In this document: positions 1-8,818 of the stretch, one piece after another
Layout of the letters: every line of letters starts with the position of its first letter
Numbering within the stretch: position 1 is the stretch's first letter
Source of the DNA: Enoplolaimus lenunculus
Lineage: Eukaryota; Nematoda; Enoplea; Enoplida; Thoracostomopsidae
Direction of reading: 5' to 3'
Length of the DNA: 64,000 nucleotides
NCBI GenBank assembly: GCA_030248215.1
Contig: JASANG010003761.1
Span: 124,001 to 188,000, forward strand
Program-made: the position numbers and the translations under genes
Notes under the pieces: generated by a model
Seen by the model: the letters and a program-made list of their open reading frames with translations, nothing else
What the model was told of the DNA's origin: nothing
The model's database searches: none

Positions 1-427
1 ACAGTTTTAATTTGCAACACAAGACGGTCTTCAAATTTTTATAGAATGTAACCCCTTACAAAATTCGGACCACACCTATGCTTGACATTAGTGCTGTCTG
101 AGGAAAGTTTCAGACAAACAAGTTGTTCAAAATTGACCCGCAGTCTGAATCTGAAAAAATTCATCTTAAAAGTTACACGATTTTGGTTTTTGTTAAACGC
201 TTTTGCAATTTTCGGTACAAAAAATAACTACTAAAAATTGCATTAATCAAACACTCGTTGAAGGACATTAGCTAATTTGTCCCAACATTGCGGAATAAAT
301 TAAACTTTTCCCTCTTAAACATTCTGTGATCCTAAACCCTACTGTAATATCGGACGTTATTTCATTCAATATTCAAATTGTGGCTTAAACTATTCAACAA
401 AACGACTGGGTTAAAATTGGAACTTAG

Positions 428-612
428 AAGCAAGCAATGTTAAACATAATATAAGCAAGAGTAGGGATGATAAATGTTGTAGACAAGAGTATGCCACTGG
501 GTACATTCTGTCTTGTAAACGTGATACTCAGCGTATGTGGCGTTTTTGCACAATCACCAATCCATTTATTGGTGGTGAAGTTGAAATTTGCGCAAACGTA
601 AAAATATGTTAA
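428..612 (+). CDS. Possible terminal exon, Cys-rich
   Basis: An open frame follows a CTTAG splice acceptor, begins with two spare bases, and ends at TAA (610-612). Its roughly 60 residues include six cysteines, among them a CC pair near residue 17 and a C-terminal KIC, suggesting a small secreted domain. An AATAAA lies near 820, beyond a CG-rich inverted-repeat element that would sit in the 3' UTR. No upstream exon could be fixed in the first 420 bases, although another open stretch follows a TTTCAG near 116. The product is not recognised, and it may be a chance open frame. Confidence 0.3.
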
Positions 613-644
613 TATGCGCATTTCAAGAAGTGCTCGCTTTCAGT

Positions 645-806
645 GTTTCACTATACTTGTCGTACGGCGTCGTCAGTCACTATCCGGCACCGTCCGGACA
701 CAGTCGCTCTCTGTCACCGTGCAGTATCGTACGCGAATTACTGACGTACGATACTGTATGGTGACGGACGACGCCGTACGGCTGACGGACTACGTCGGAC
801 GGCATT
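645..806. mobile_element. CG-rich inverted-repeat element, family M1
   Basis: The two halves are near-complementary: GTCGTACGGCGTCGTC near the left end answers GACGACGCCGTACGGC near the right. The whole can fold into a long hairpin. It is much richer in CpG than its surroundings and resembles the copies at 1253 and 2632. Probably a non-autonomous DNA element (MITE); no coding capacity. Confidence 0.7.
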
Positions 807-1252
807 AAAGTAATTTAAAAAAATAAAGCGCATCTTTTATATTCTCAAAAAAGATTCTCTTCAAACGTTTCAGGTGAATTATACGCGATCTCGCAACCCC
901 CCCATCAAAAGTGATGGTGTGGGAAAAGATAAAAACGCAGCGAATACTGCACATAAACGCAAAATCATGTACGTGTATTCTATGTCTAAAAAGTCACACC
1001 CACTCTTAATAGTACACGTCGGTTCTCTTCTGTGTTTAACGAATCGGAACCTGAAAAGAAATTTGTTTTTTTTAATTTGAATTTTTTGGTACATCAAAAC
1101 CTTAAAATAGGCGAAATTCAGGCAAAATTTTGCCGAACAAATATTTCTTTGGTTTCAGTGTAAATCGTTTCAGCTTGTCAAAAACACACTGCGTGTTGTT
1201 TAAATTCTAATTTATTCTTGTAAATATACGCATTCAGAATGCAACAATTATT

Positions 1253-1422
1253 AGGGTTGTTGACGTGCGGAGCCGTCCGTCACTCGTACGGCGCCGTGCG
1301 TCAAACGTATGGTGACGGACGTTGACGAACGGCACCGTACGGGTGACGGATGGTGACGGACGGCGCCGTACGGGTGACGCACGGTGACGGATGGCGCCGG
1401 ATGTCAAGTATAGCGCAACCTT
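1253..1422. mobile_element. CG-rich inverted-repeat element, family M1
   Basis: It starts AGGGTTGTTGACG and ends with TATAGCGCAACCT, so AGGGTTG..CAACCT form the terminal inverted repeats. The interior repeats GGTGACGGACGGCGCCGTACG two to three times. Same family as 645-806 and 2632-2792. Confidence 0.7.
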
Positions 1423-1425
1423 TAG

Positions 1426-1622
1426 TCAAATACTTACGATTCTGTGTTGTTCGAACAAAATCAACGCACCGTCCTGTACCATTTTTGCCCGAAACGGCAA
1501 CTCCAGTGCTTTCAAAAAATCAAATACTCGAAAAACCATTTTTGGTCGACTGCAGATGCGCTACATTGCTGAAACATTGCTCAGATTTAAAACATTCCAT
1601 TCTCACGAAATTCACAGGCTGA
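1426..1622 (+). CDS. Possible exon upstream of the 1.9-5.7 kb gene
   Basis: After a CTTTAG acceptor that directly abuts the preceding M1 element, a frame with two spare bases stays open for 65 codons to a TGA at 1620-1622. Composition is protein-like, with Pro, Cys and aliphatic residues and no low complexity (RPVPFLPETATPVLSKNQ occurs near the middle). A phase-0 donor (TTTTTG|GTCGAC near 1543) could join it to the exon near 1943; otherwise it is a terminal exon of another gene. Identity unknown. Confidence 0.3.
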
Positions 1623-1942
1623 TACAAGTATAGACGGGGATGGAGGAACAGAGTTGAAGCATGCTCGTAGTCAGCTCGCTGTGCTAGTGGGGCTAAAAAA
1701 ATTTCCGGAAACGTATACAAGAGTTTTCGTTGACTCAAGGTTGAAAATTTTCTTGTGGGGCTAAAAAATTTTCCATGGGTTAAGCGCGCTGCCCCCCCTT
1801 GGCTATGGGCCCGAACTGAAGTGCTCATTTTCTTAATTCTGTATCCAAGGGTTTCGCGTATTTCAGACATTTAGCCATTTGACCAGGTTTGAATGAGATA
1901 AACCTAGCCCAACAAGTATCCATTCGTTGAAACCTTAAAAAG

Positions 1943-4900
1943 CTAACCTGTCTCAAAGATTATTGGAATCCTACTTCAAATACCCTGGATCTGTCCTTGA
2001 AACGGCAAATCGCAACGGATTTCAACATTTTGGGTTTGTTCTTTTTGACCATTTAACAATCTGTTTGATTGCTACTGCTCAATATTAAAGACAGGGCTCG
2101 AACAGAGCACACCACCCATAAACCCTGCAGATTCGTCACTTTACTATTTTGAAATTTAAATGACATCATTGTCGGATTTGTTTGTACTACTCGATTTTAT
2201 GTGTTTTTTGTTCATTGTTTCTTTTTCGTAATATTACAATCATATTGAATTAAAGTATATTATATTACGAAATTTGAATTCTAATATGTCTGGGTAGAGC
2301 AGGATGGTCGGTAGTATTTCTGCAGTTAACGGTCATTTTCTAGCTTTTAACGCTTGTTCAATACCAGTGGCGGCGGGTCCGGAAATTTCTAAAAGCTGAG
2401 GGCCGCCCGATACGTAAAAGCTGGACAAACTTGCGTGCAAATCAAACGAAACGACATGCGCCATGTGTAGTGCTAAACCTTTATACATAATCTCTGTTTT
2501 TATCCCTGTTGGGAATCCGCTGAAGCGTTTAAACATTTTATATGTTTATAAATATTTTTGACTTTTGCATATTTCAAACGTATTTACATTTACAGACAGC
2601 TCCATGCTTAGGCAAAGACTAAGGGTTGTGCCATACTTGTCATACGGCGCCGTCTGTCACCGTCCGTTACTATACGGTATATATCGTACGTGAGTTATTT
2701 GTGTACGATATCGCACGGTGACGGATGGCGCCGTACGGGTCAAACACGATGACGGATGGCGCCGGAAGTGGTTAAAAGTTGCGCGCAACCCTTAGACTCA
2801 GGCTTATAGTCTAATAGGTGAACTTTTTAATAAGCCTGAGGCTAAACGTGAACCCAAGCGCGCAGGCCTGTGGAGACAAGTGTACGCGTGCCTGCATGCC
2901 AACTCTTCTTTGCCACCGCAAGAACTGTTGGCTCGTCTATTTACAGATTCTTGTTTTTCGGATGCGACCGCTTATTTCATTCTTCTGCGCAGCTTGTAAT
3001 AGTTTTTCGATCCCGTTGTAGCTATTGAAAACACGTCGGTAGCGGTTATTTTTTCGCTTTTGCCTTTATTTTCGGATAAAAGAAGATTACCATCTGGTGA
3101 TAAATAACGCTAGAAAAAGTTTTTGTAGCAACGTGAAAACTTAACTTTATTTTTAGTCTTCAATCACTATTTCATCGGCTCAGAGGCGGATCCAAAACTT
3201 TGTGACGGGAGGCCAACTGGCAAACGTTATGAAACGCAACAATTGTAAGGTAGGGAGGGGTCTTATCGTTTTATCACCAAAACATTATCTGAGGGCGAAA
3301 AATTGTATGGTGGACCTTACCATTTTATCACAACAAAATTCTGAAGAAAAATTTTAGTTTTTGAAAAAAATTTTGATGGAAAAAATTGCAAGGTACGAAA
3401 GGACCTTACCAGTTTATGACAAAAAATCACACGGGGGCGTACGCTCTCCCCCACGCCCCCTAAACATCCGCTAGCGCATCGCCTCCACCCACAGTGCATC
3501 TCCAGGTTGTTTGCAGACTGAGAACTACAGTGGATTTATCCGCTCTGGCAAATATCTGGAGAAACGAGAAAAAAGTACTTTTAATCGGCTTTATATTCTT
3601 CTGGATCATCGACGTTAAAAAATATTTTATCACTACACCCTCACTTTATAAACTCGTGGCGCTGTCCTAAAGTGCACCTCGTTTCACCCAATAATGAATT
3701 TGTCACCGGGTACAATAATGAATTTGTTTTACAATTTCAGATATGAAAGCCTGTTTCAGTTCGCATATAAATTAGTTTGATTACTACGAAAAATTTTCTA
3801 ATATTAATTTTCTAAAAGTTTACAATAATTTGAAAGCGAAATTGATTCTAAGTAATATTTTGTTCATAGCGACATGTTTAATTTTAAGTAGTTTCATTTG
3901 TAACGACGATAAAGCTTGCGCAACAGCAGTAGAAATTCCCAGCGAAGCGTAGGACGGGTATAAGCTATGCTTGTTACCTTAATTTTTAGTGTAAAGTTTT
4001 TGTTCATTTTCACTTTAGAAGCTTGGACTTAGTTGAGACAAATCTACTATTGGTCGCTGGACAACTTGTCACCCAACAGTCTTCTTGGCCCCGTAGCCAA
4101 GGAGGGGAGCCAGGGGTTTTTAATATAGACTTTTGTTCATTTTCAGTTCACATGCTTGAACTAAGTTCAGAGAAATCTACTATTCGTCGCTGGACAACTT
4201 GTCACCCAACAGTCTCGTTGGCTCTATAGCCAAGGTGGGGGGACAGAAAGCTCAGCACTTATCCCCTGGAAAAATTCTTGCCCACTTAGAAAATTATTAA
4301 ACGTGTTTGTAAGTCAACGAAAACCCTAGTATGCCCCTCCTGAAAAATTGTTAGCCTTTCCTAGCAAGCTGTGCTGACTACGTACCTGAATGTCCTAAAC
4401 CATATAAATTAATGAAAGCATAAAATCATAAGCGTAACCCTAAGCCTAAGCGTAAGTCTAAGCATAATGATGGGCGAAAAATTGTCGAGTCGATAAAATT
4501 TCGGATTACAAGTTTGTCGGGCGTTGAATAGTCGTGCGACCAGTTTGAGCTTAGGTTTAGGATTAGAAGGCTCACTACACCTATGTCTCAGCGTTGTGGG
4601 AAAAGCGTACAAGAGTCTAAACGTAGAATATTTTAGCCGTTTAGTCTGACTAAAAACTACCTTAACATTTTATCACAAAAAAATTCTGCAGGAAAAATGT
4701 TGTACAAAAAATTTCTAAGGGGAAAAATTGTACGGGACCTTACCATTTACATCACCGGTTACGGCTTATGACTCGGGTCTTGGGTAAATGCTCAAGCAAA
4801 GGCTTAGGTAAGCGTTTACCTGAACCGATGCATGAGACTAAGCCTGTGAAAGAAAGTGTACAAAAGCGAAAGCCTAAAGTAGTTCGAGCTAAGAATGTTG

Positions 4901-5704
4901 TCGAGGTTATGTCCAATAGAATCAGCTAAAATGTCAGCGCTAAGCCAATGATTTATATAAGATATAGGGCATTTTTCTCCCCACCGCACATAATCATCGT
5001 ATACAAATGCTGCTGTTAGAGAACTTAATTTAATGAGGGTACTGTTAGTATTCATCACGGTTCTAAAGATGTTTTAGGTTGCGGTCACATAATATTTCTT
5101 GCCTGTACGGGGTTACAATTAGCATAAGATTGTTGTAACAAAATAGCCGTGTTGAGAGTAGCTAAGTAATTTTGTTATATTTCAAAACATGCTTTCATTT
5201 TAGCGTTAAGGTGAACGAAAAATTGTTTTGATGAACGTTGCCAAAGTGTTAATGAGCCAGGTTAACTGATTATTATTTTATTATAGACTGCTGCTGTGTC
5301 TCGTAAATATAAATATGGACAGTGGCTGATCCAGCAATTTCCATTGTCGAGAGGATACAGTTTGTTTTCGGAAATTTTATACTTTTGAAACTTATTATTT
5401 TTTTGCAACGTTTACGATATTTTAAGATTGATCACTTGTGCCGAAGACACATAATATTTGAATTTTGCATTCCAACCTTTGCCATATTTTTCACCTACGC
5501 CACTAGAAAGTACATTTTGAGCTTCGACTGAACTGATTGCATCGTGAAACATTGAGCAAGGCAGAGCCCGTGTTTGGGGATGCATCTCCCGTATTCCCAC
5601 ACGACACGCCACTAAATGTGGACCAGTATTTTTCACCGAAACTCGTTGAAAAGTTCCCTGAAACGCTATTACACTTTCCGATAGGACTTGAAAACGAACT
5701 ATAG
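1943..5704 (+). CDS. Multi-exon gene of unknown function
   Basis: Five plus-strand exons join in phase: 1943-2033 (start uncertain; donor G|GTTTGT), 2818-2995 (donor GTAATA), 3517-3574 (acceptor TTTGCAG), 5287-5359 (acceptor TTATTATAG, donor GTTTGT) and 5565-5704 (stop TAG). Together they encode about 145 residues of non-repetitive sequence with Trp, Tyr and Leu patterns of a folded protein, e.g. AGLWRQVYACLHANSSLPPQ in exon 2, KYKYGQWLIQQFPLSRG in exon 4 and LVEKFPETLLHFPIGLENEL at the C-terminus. An AATAAA follows 79 bases after the stop. Introns carry an M1 element, a CG-rich element and a tandem duplication. I do not recognise the family; upstream exons are probably missing and one more may lie near 4.83 kb. 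Confidence 0.6.
2632..2792. mobile_element. CG-rich inverted-repeat element, family M1
   Basis: Begins AAGGGTTGTGCCATACTTG and ends GCGCGCAACCCTT, giving terminal inverted repeats around AGGGTTGYGC. The interior has GGCGCCGT..CACCGTC answered by GGTGACGGATGGCGCCG. It lies in an intron just upstream of the exon at 2818. Confidence 0.75.
3180..3490. mobile_element. Inverted-repeat element, family M8 (GGATCC ends)
   Basis: It contains AGAGGCGGATCCAAAA near the left, repeated A-rich stretches around AAATTGTAAGGT, and a run of CGTACGCTCTCCCCC near the right. The same plan recurs at 27196-27425, where both ends with GGATCC are visible, and in fragments at 15400 and 24545. Non-coding, probably a MITE. 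It sits in the intron before the exon at 3517. Confidence 0.55.
4019..4248 (+). repeat. Tandem duplication, unit about 133 bp
   Basis: Two direct copies begin near 4019 and 4152. Each runs from GCTTGGACTTAGTTGAG or its variant through CGCTGGACAACTTGTCACCC to TAGCCAAGG. Copies differ at several positions. It lies in an intron of the 1.9-5.7 kb gene. The CGACAACTTGT motif recurs elsewhere in the window (near 7030, 18550 and 33370), so the unit derives from a dispersed repeat. Confidence 0.7.
4425..4470. repeat. Degenerate TAAGCC (TTAGGC) island
   Basis: Irregular repeats of TAAGCC/TAAGCG, the complement of the nematode telomere unit TTAGGC, are seen. A second decayed island lies near 4790-4880. 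No element boundaries could be defined here. Confidence 0.5.
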
Positions 5705-5782
5705 TGATCAAAAACAGGCCCCCCAAAACAATATTTCGTGGTTATACTCACGAGCTTTGATATAATCGCCTAAAATTCTGTG

Positions 5783-5788
5783 AATAAA
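5783..5788 (+). promoter_or_regulatory. Poly(A) signal of the 1.9-5.7 kb gene
   Basis: AATAAA lies 79 bases after the TAG stop at 5702-5704, on the same strand. Confidence 0.6.
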
Positions 5789-5892
5789 TTTCAATAGCTA
5801 ATAAGCTTTTTGTTAATAGTGATTATTATTAATAAGAATTTGAAGAAACGATTAGCCCCTTTTAGGCGTCATTAGTTATAGTATTAAACTAT

Positions 5893-6641
5893 TTACGATG
5901 CTTTTCGTTGAATTTGAGTCAAAAAAGGGGGTGACAGTTGAATTTTGAAAATTACTTGTTTTTCAGAGGGACGTAGACGTAATTCTTGGAATGTAAAGTT
6001 ACGTTGGTTATAAAAAATTTCCACGGTTGTTTCTAGTGTCACCAACTGAAAACGTTCGTAAGACGGCGAGTAATTAGTGCATTCAATTAACAGTAGAAAC
6101 ATTGAGTATATTTCAATGACTCGAAGCGGTTTTAATTAAAGCAGGAAAAACATTTGTCGATGATAAACTGTCTGTTTAGAATCGGTGATGATCTTGCGAA
6201 AGCGATTCTTAACCCTAAGCCAATGCTACGCCGATGACAATCTGCAAGTGAACAACTGTGCTTGGTAAATATGGAATTGGTATCGTTTACCTTTCTGGTT
6301 AATTTCGCCAGGTGGACTGACGAAAATTATTAAAAATGCCGCATTAACAAACAAAAGCTAAACTCCAATCAATTATTGATATGTTAACTCATCGAAAGCA
6401 ATTTAATAGATAAATAATATAGCATGTCACAATCTGAATCGGAATTGTAATCGAAATCAGAATTCCGGTTTTACCCTGATATATATTAGCTATTAAAACG
6501 TTATTGTAACGACATAAAAGGTAAGCCTAGTACCACAAACATAAACACAATGTGGACATTAAAACGTAATAATTATTTTTGTTTTGATGAACTTGGAATT
6601 AATGTTACACCTTCTCGAATTGAAACCGCCGCTTCAACCAT
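5893..6641 (-). CDS. Small three-exon gene, function unknown
   Basis: Minus-strand exons 6641-6611 (ATG at 6641, or an upstream exon through an acceptor near 6652; donor GTGTAA), 6316-6291 (acceptor TTTTCGTCAG, donor GTAAAC) and 6045-5893 (acceptor GTTTTCAG, TAA stop) join in phase. The product is a charged, helix-like protein of about 69 residues from MVEAAVSIRE, through LAKLTRK, to LETTVEIFYNQRNFTFQEL. The last exon has an internal GTAATT donor, so the true C-terminus may lie elsewhere. It converges on the plus-strand gene ending at 5704. No family is recognised; more exons may lie upstream. Confidence 0.45.
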
Positions 6642-6659
6642 CGAGTAAGATCTAATAGA

Positions 6660-7210
6660 ACACCGCGTTCATATAAACAAAAGTGAACCGAAAATGATAA
6701 CTTAACAAGATAACTTGTCTATGGATTCGTTCAGATATTCTAATACAATTCCCATCATTCTCATAAAATGTTCGTTAGGTTCATGTCTGCGTTGCGTTTA
6801 GGTTCAAAATTCAAATAAAAAGTAAGTGCAAGTCGTGGATCCGTAGTAAGCGAATGTTAGATTCAGCCTGTTCTTAAATTTGGCTTTCTATAAGAAAAGT
6901 TTTAGCACAGCTCGTAAGCCATTTTACAGCTGCTAGCGTGTTGAATTGGTTAGACTTGGTGCAAGCGAGCGTAGATGCCAAATTTCACTGCGCTGGAAGG
7001 CACCGTATCACAACAGTTCGTTGATCGGCAACTTGTCAACCGACAACTTGTAATATAAAATCATGCTGGCTTGATAATTGGTCGCCCGTCATTATGCTTA
7101 GGCTAAGCTTACGCTTTAGGCATAGGGTCGGAACGGAACAAATATACAATTCAAATATCTTAGCATCTCAGTACTGGTATGCAAAGAGTTGTCAATTGAT
7201 GGAAGAACTG
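6660..7210. other. Stretch without recognised genes
   Basis: I see no convincing exon on either strand. The sequence is AT-rich and has a copy of the dispersed CGACAACTTGT motif near 7030-7055 and a short TTAGGC-like patch near 7095-7125. Confidence 0.4.
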
Positions 7211-7224
7211 CAACGAGAAATATT

Positions 7225-7688
7225 TTTGGGCGGTTCGCGATACAAAAAATAATGTTGGGGGTTCGCGATGCAAGGAATAATGTTGGTGGTTCGCGATACA
7301 AAAAATAATGTTGGGGGTTCGTGATGCAAGGAATAATGTTGGTGGTTCGCGATACAAAAAATAATGTTGGGGGTTCGTGATGCAAGGAATAATGTTGGTG
7401 GTTCGCGATACAAAAAATAATGTTGGGGGTTCGCGATACAAAAAATAATGTTGGTGGTTCGCGATACAAAAAATAATGTTGGGGGTTCGCGATACAGAAA
7501 ATAATGTTGGGGGTTCGCGATACAAAAAATAATGTTGGGAGTTCGCGATAGAAAAAATAATGTTGGGGGTTCGCGATAGAAAAAATAATGTTGGGGGTTC
7601 GCGATACAAAAAATAATGTTGGGGGTTCGCGATAGAAAAAATAATGTTGGGGGTTCGCGATACAGAAAATATTGTTGGGGGTTCGCGA
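7225..7688. repeat. 28-bp minisatellite, about 16 copies
   Basis: A 28-bp unit, TTCGCGATACAAAAAATAAT followed by GTTGGGGG, is repeated head to tail. Two variants alternate at the left: GATGCAAGGAATAATGTTGGTGG, and near the right GATAGAAAAAATAATG. Because 28 is not a multiple of three, each minus-strand frame passes through the unit in all three phases without a stop. This gives overlapping open frames of 178-194 codons. I read this as a non-coding satellite, not a gene. Confidence 0.9.
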
Positions 7689-7689
7689 A

Positions 7690-8490
7690 GTGTCATTCAC
7701 CAGAAGTTCGATCGTAAATAGCTGTTACTATCCGTATTCAGTGCGGGCTTTATGGTTCTCAAAGGATCGTTTACTAAGGCACGCGGTGAATGCTAATGGT
7801 ACTACAGCAACTACCAGCTTTCATTTAGGGTCGCGATTCTTCGACGGAATAGAAGGAAAAACCCAGTTGGTGGCAGAAAGAAGAAACTTTCTAAAAACAA
7901 AAATACGTTGCGGAAATCAGGATGTTGCAATATTTGGTAAATTGTCAATCAAATTGAAGAAAATAAAAAACAATTGTTAGGAAAAACAAAAAACCTTGTA
8001 AAACAGAAACATATACGTATAAATATATATACCGTTCCAAGTGGAATTAAATTTTGCCGGAACAGGAACAGGAATTGAATTTCTTTGCAGGAACCAGAAC
8101 AGGAACCGGAGACGGAATTTAAAATAATTTGCATCACCGAATTAGTGTTGCACTTCTTAGAAAACTTACCAAAAAGTGGTTTAAGCGCTAATAGCTAAAA
8201 TGTAAGCATAGTGTACTTATACAATATCAAAAAATATTACAATGGCGGTGTGAAAACTTGTACTATCATATTTTACACAACTATCTATTAGGTTTGCACT
8301 TTAAAGAACCAAAAATTGTTTCTTAGGATCACTGATTAGTTATGTTTTCATGCCTGCGTTTCGTCCGCAACCATTGACAGTCCAGTTTAATTTAAACATC
8401 GAATTATACATCGTACTCTGTAACATTTTTCGCTTCAACGGTTGCGTATCAAATGTTTCGTAGGGAGATTGGCACATTTTATAAAAATTT
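7690..8490. other. Stretch without recognised genes
   Basis: A plus-strand open frame (7672-7980) begins in the minisatellite and has no splice-site or family support. The area 8050-8115 is rich in GGAACAGGAACAGGAA-like short repeats. Nothing further is seen. Confidence 0.4.
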
Positions 8491-8496
8491 CGGCCA

Positions 8497-8675
8497 ATGT
8501 AAAGAACAGGGGTGGTACAGTGTTATAAGCTTATTTTTAAGCCTAAGCGTAAGAATGAGTTGGTGTCCCTAAGCCGAAACGTAAGCGTAAGCCAAGCAAA
8601 ACTAGTCTAAAGCTTAAGCTTATTCTATTCTATTTCCAAGAAAAAACGTTCCGCTCCAGATCTTTACATGGACCA
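8497..8675 (+). mobile_element. Telomere-repeat-bearing element, family M3
   Basis: Left flank TGTAAAGAACAGGGGTGGTA, a core of degenerate TAAGCC repeats, then AGTCTAAAGCTTAAGC and a right flank ending AAAACGTTCCGCTCCAGAT. The same flanks surround a similar core at 9216, 11253, 15995, 22055, 23335 and 28135 in either orientation. Confidence 0.7.
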
Positions 8676-8791
8676 AAATTTCGAATTTGACGTTGCTTGA
8701 TAGCGCTTAACACATAAATCCCCTAAATAGCTATATACGGGTACTCTTTTTAATACAAAACACCATGGATATTTAGTTATGCCACAATGAC

Positions 8792-8797
8792 TTTATT
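8792..8797 (-). promoter_or_regulatory. Poly(A) signal of paralogue B
   Basis: AATAAA on the minus strand, 21 bases after the TAA stop at 8819-8821. Confidence 0.65.
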
Positions 8798-8818
8798 CAT
8801 TTAAACCTCAAAAAGCTT

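Noticed and set aside
4826-4905. Lys/Pro-rich exon in the 1.9-5.7 kb gene
   Set aside because: Frame and phase fit, but decayed TAAGCC repeats naturally read as KP-rich sequence; not strong enough to include.
7116-7700. Long repetitive open frames of 178-194 codons on the minus strand
   Set aside because: They are frame artefacts of a stop-free 28-bp minisatellite whose length is not a multiple of three.
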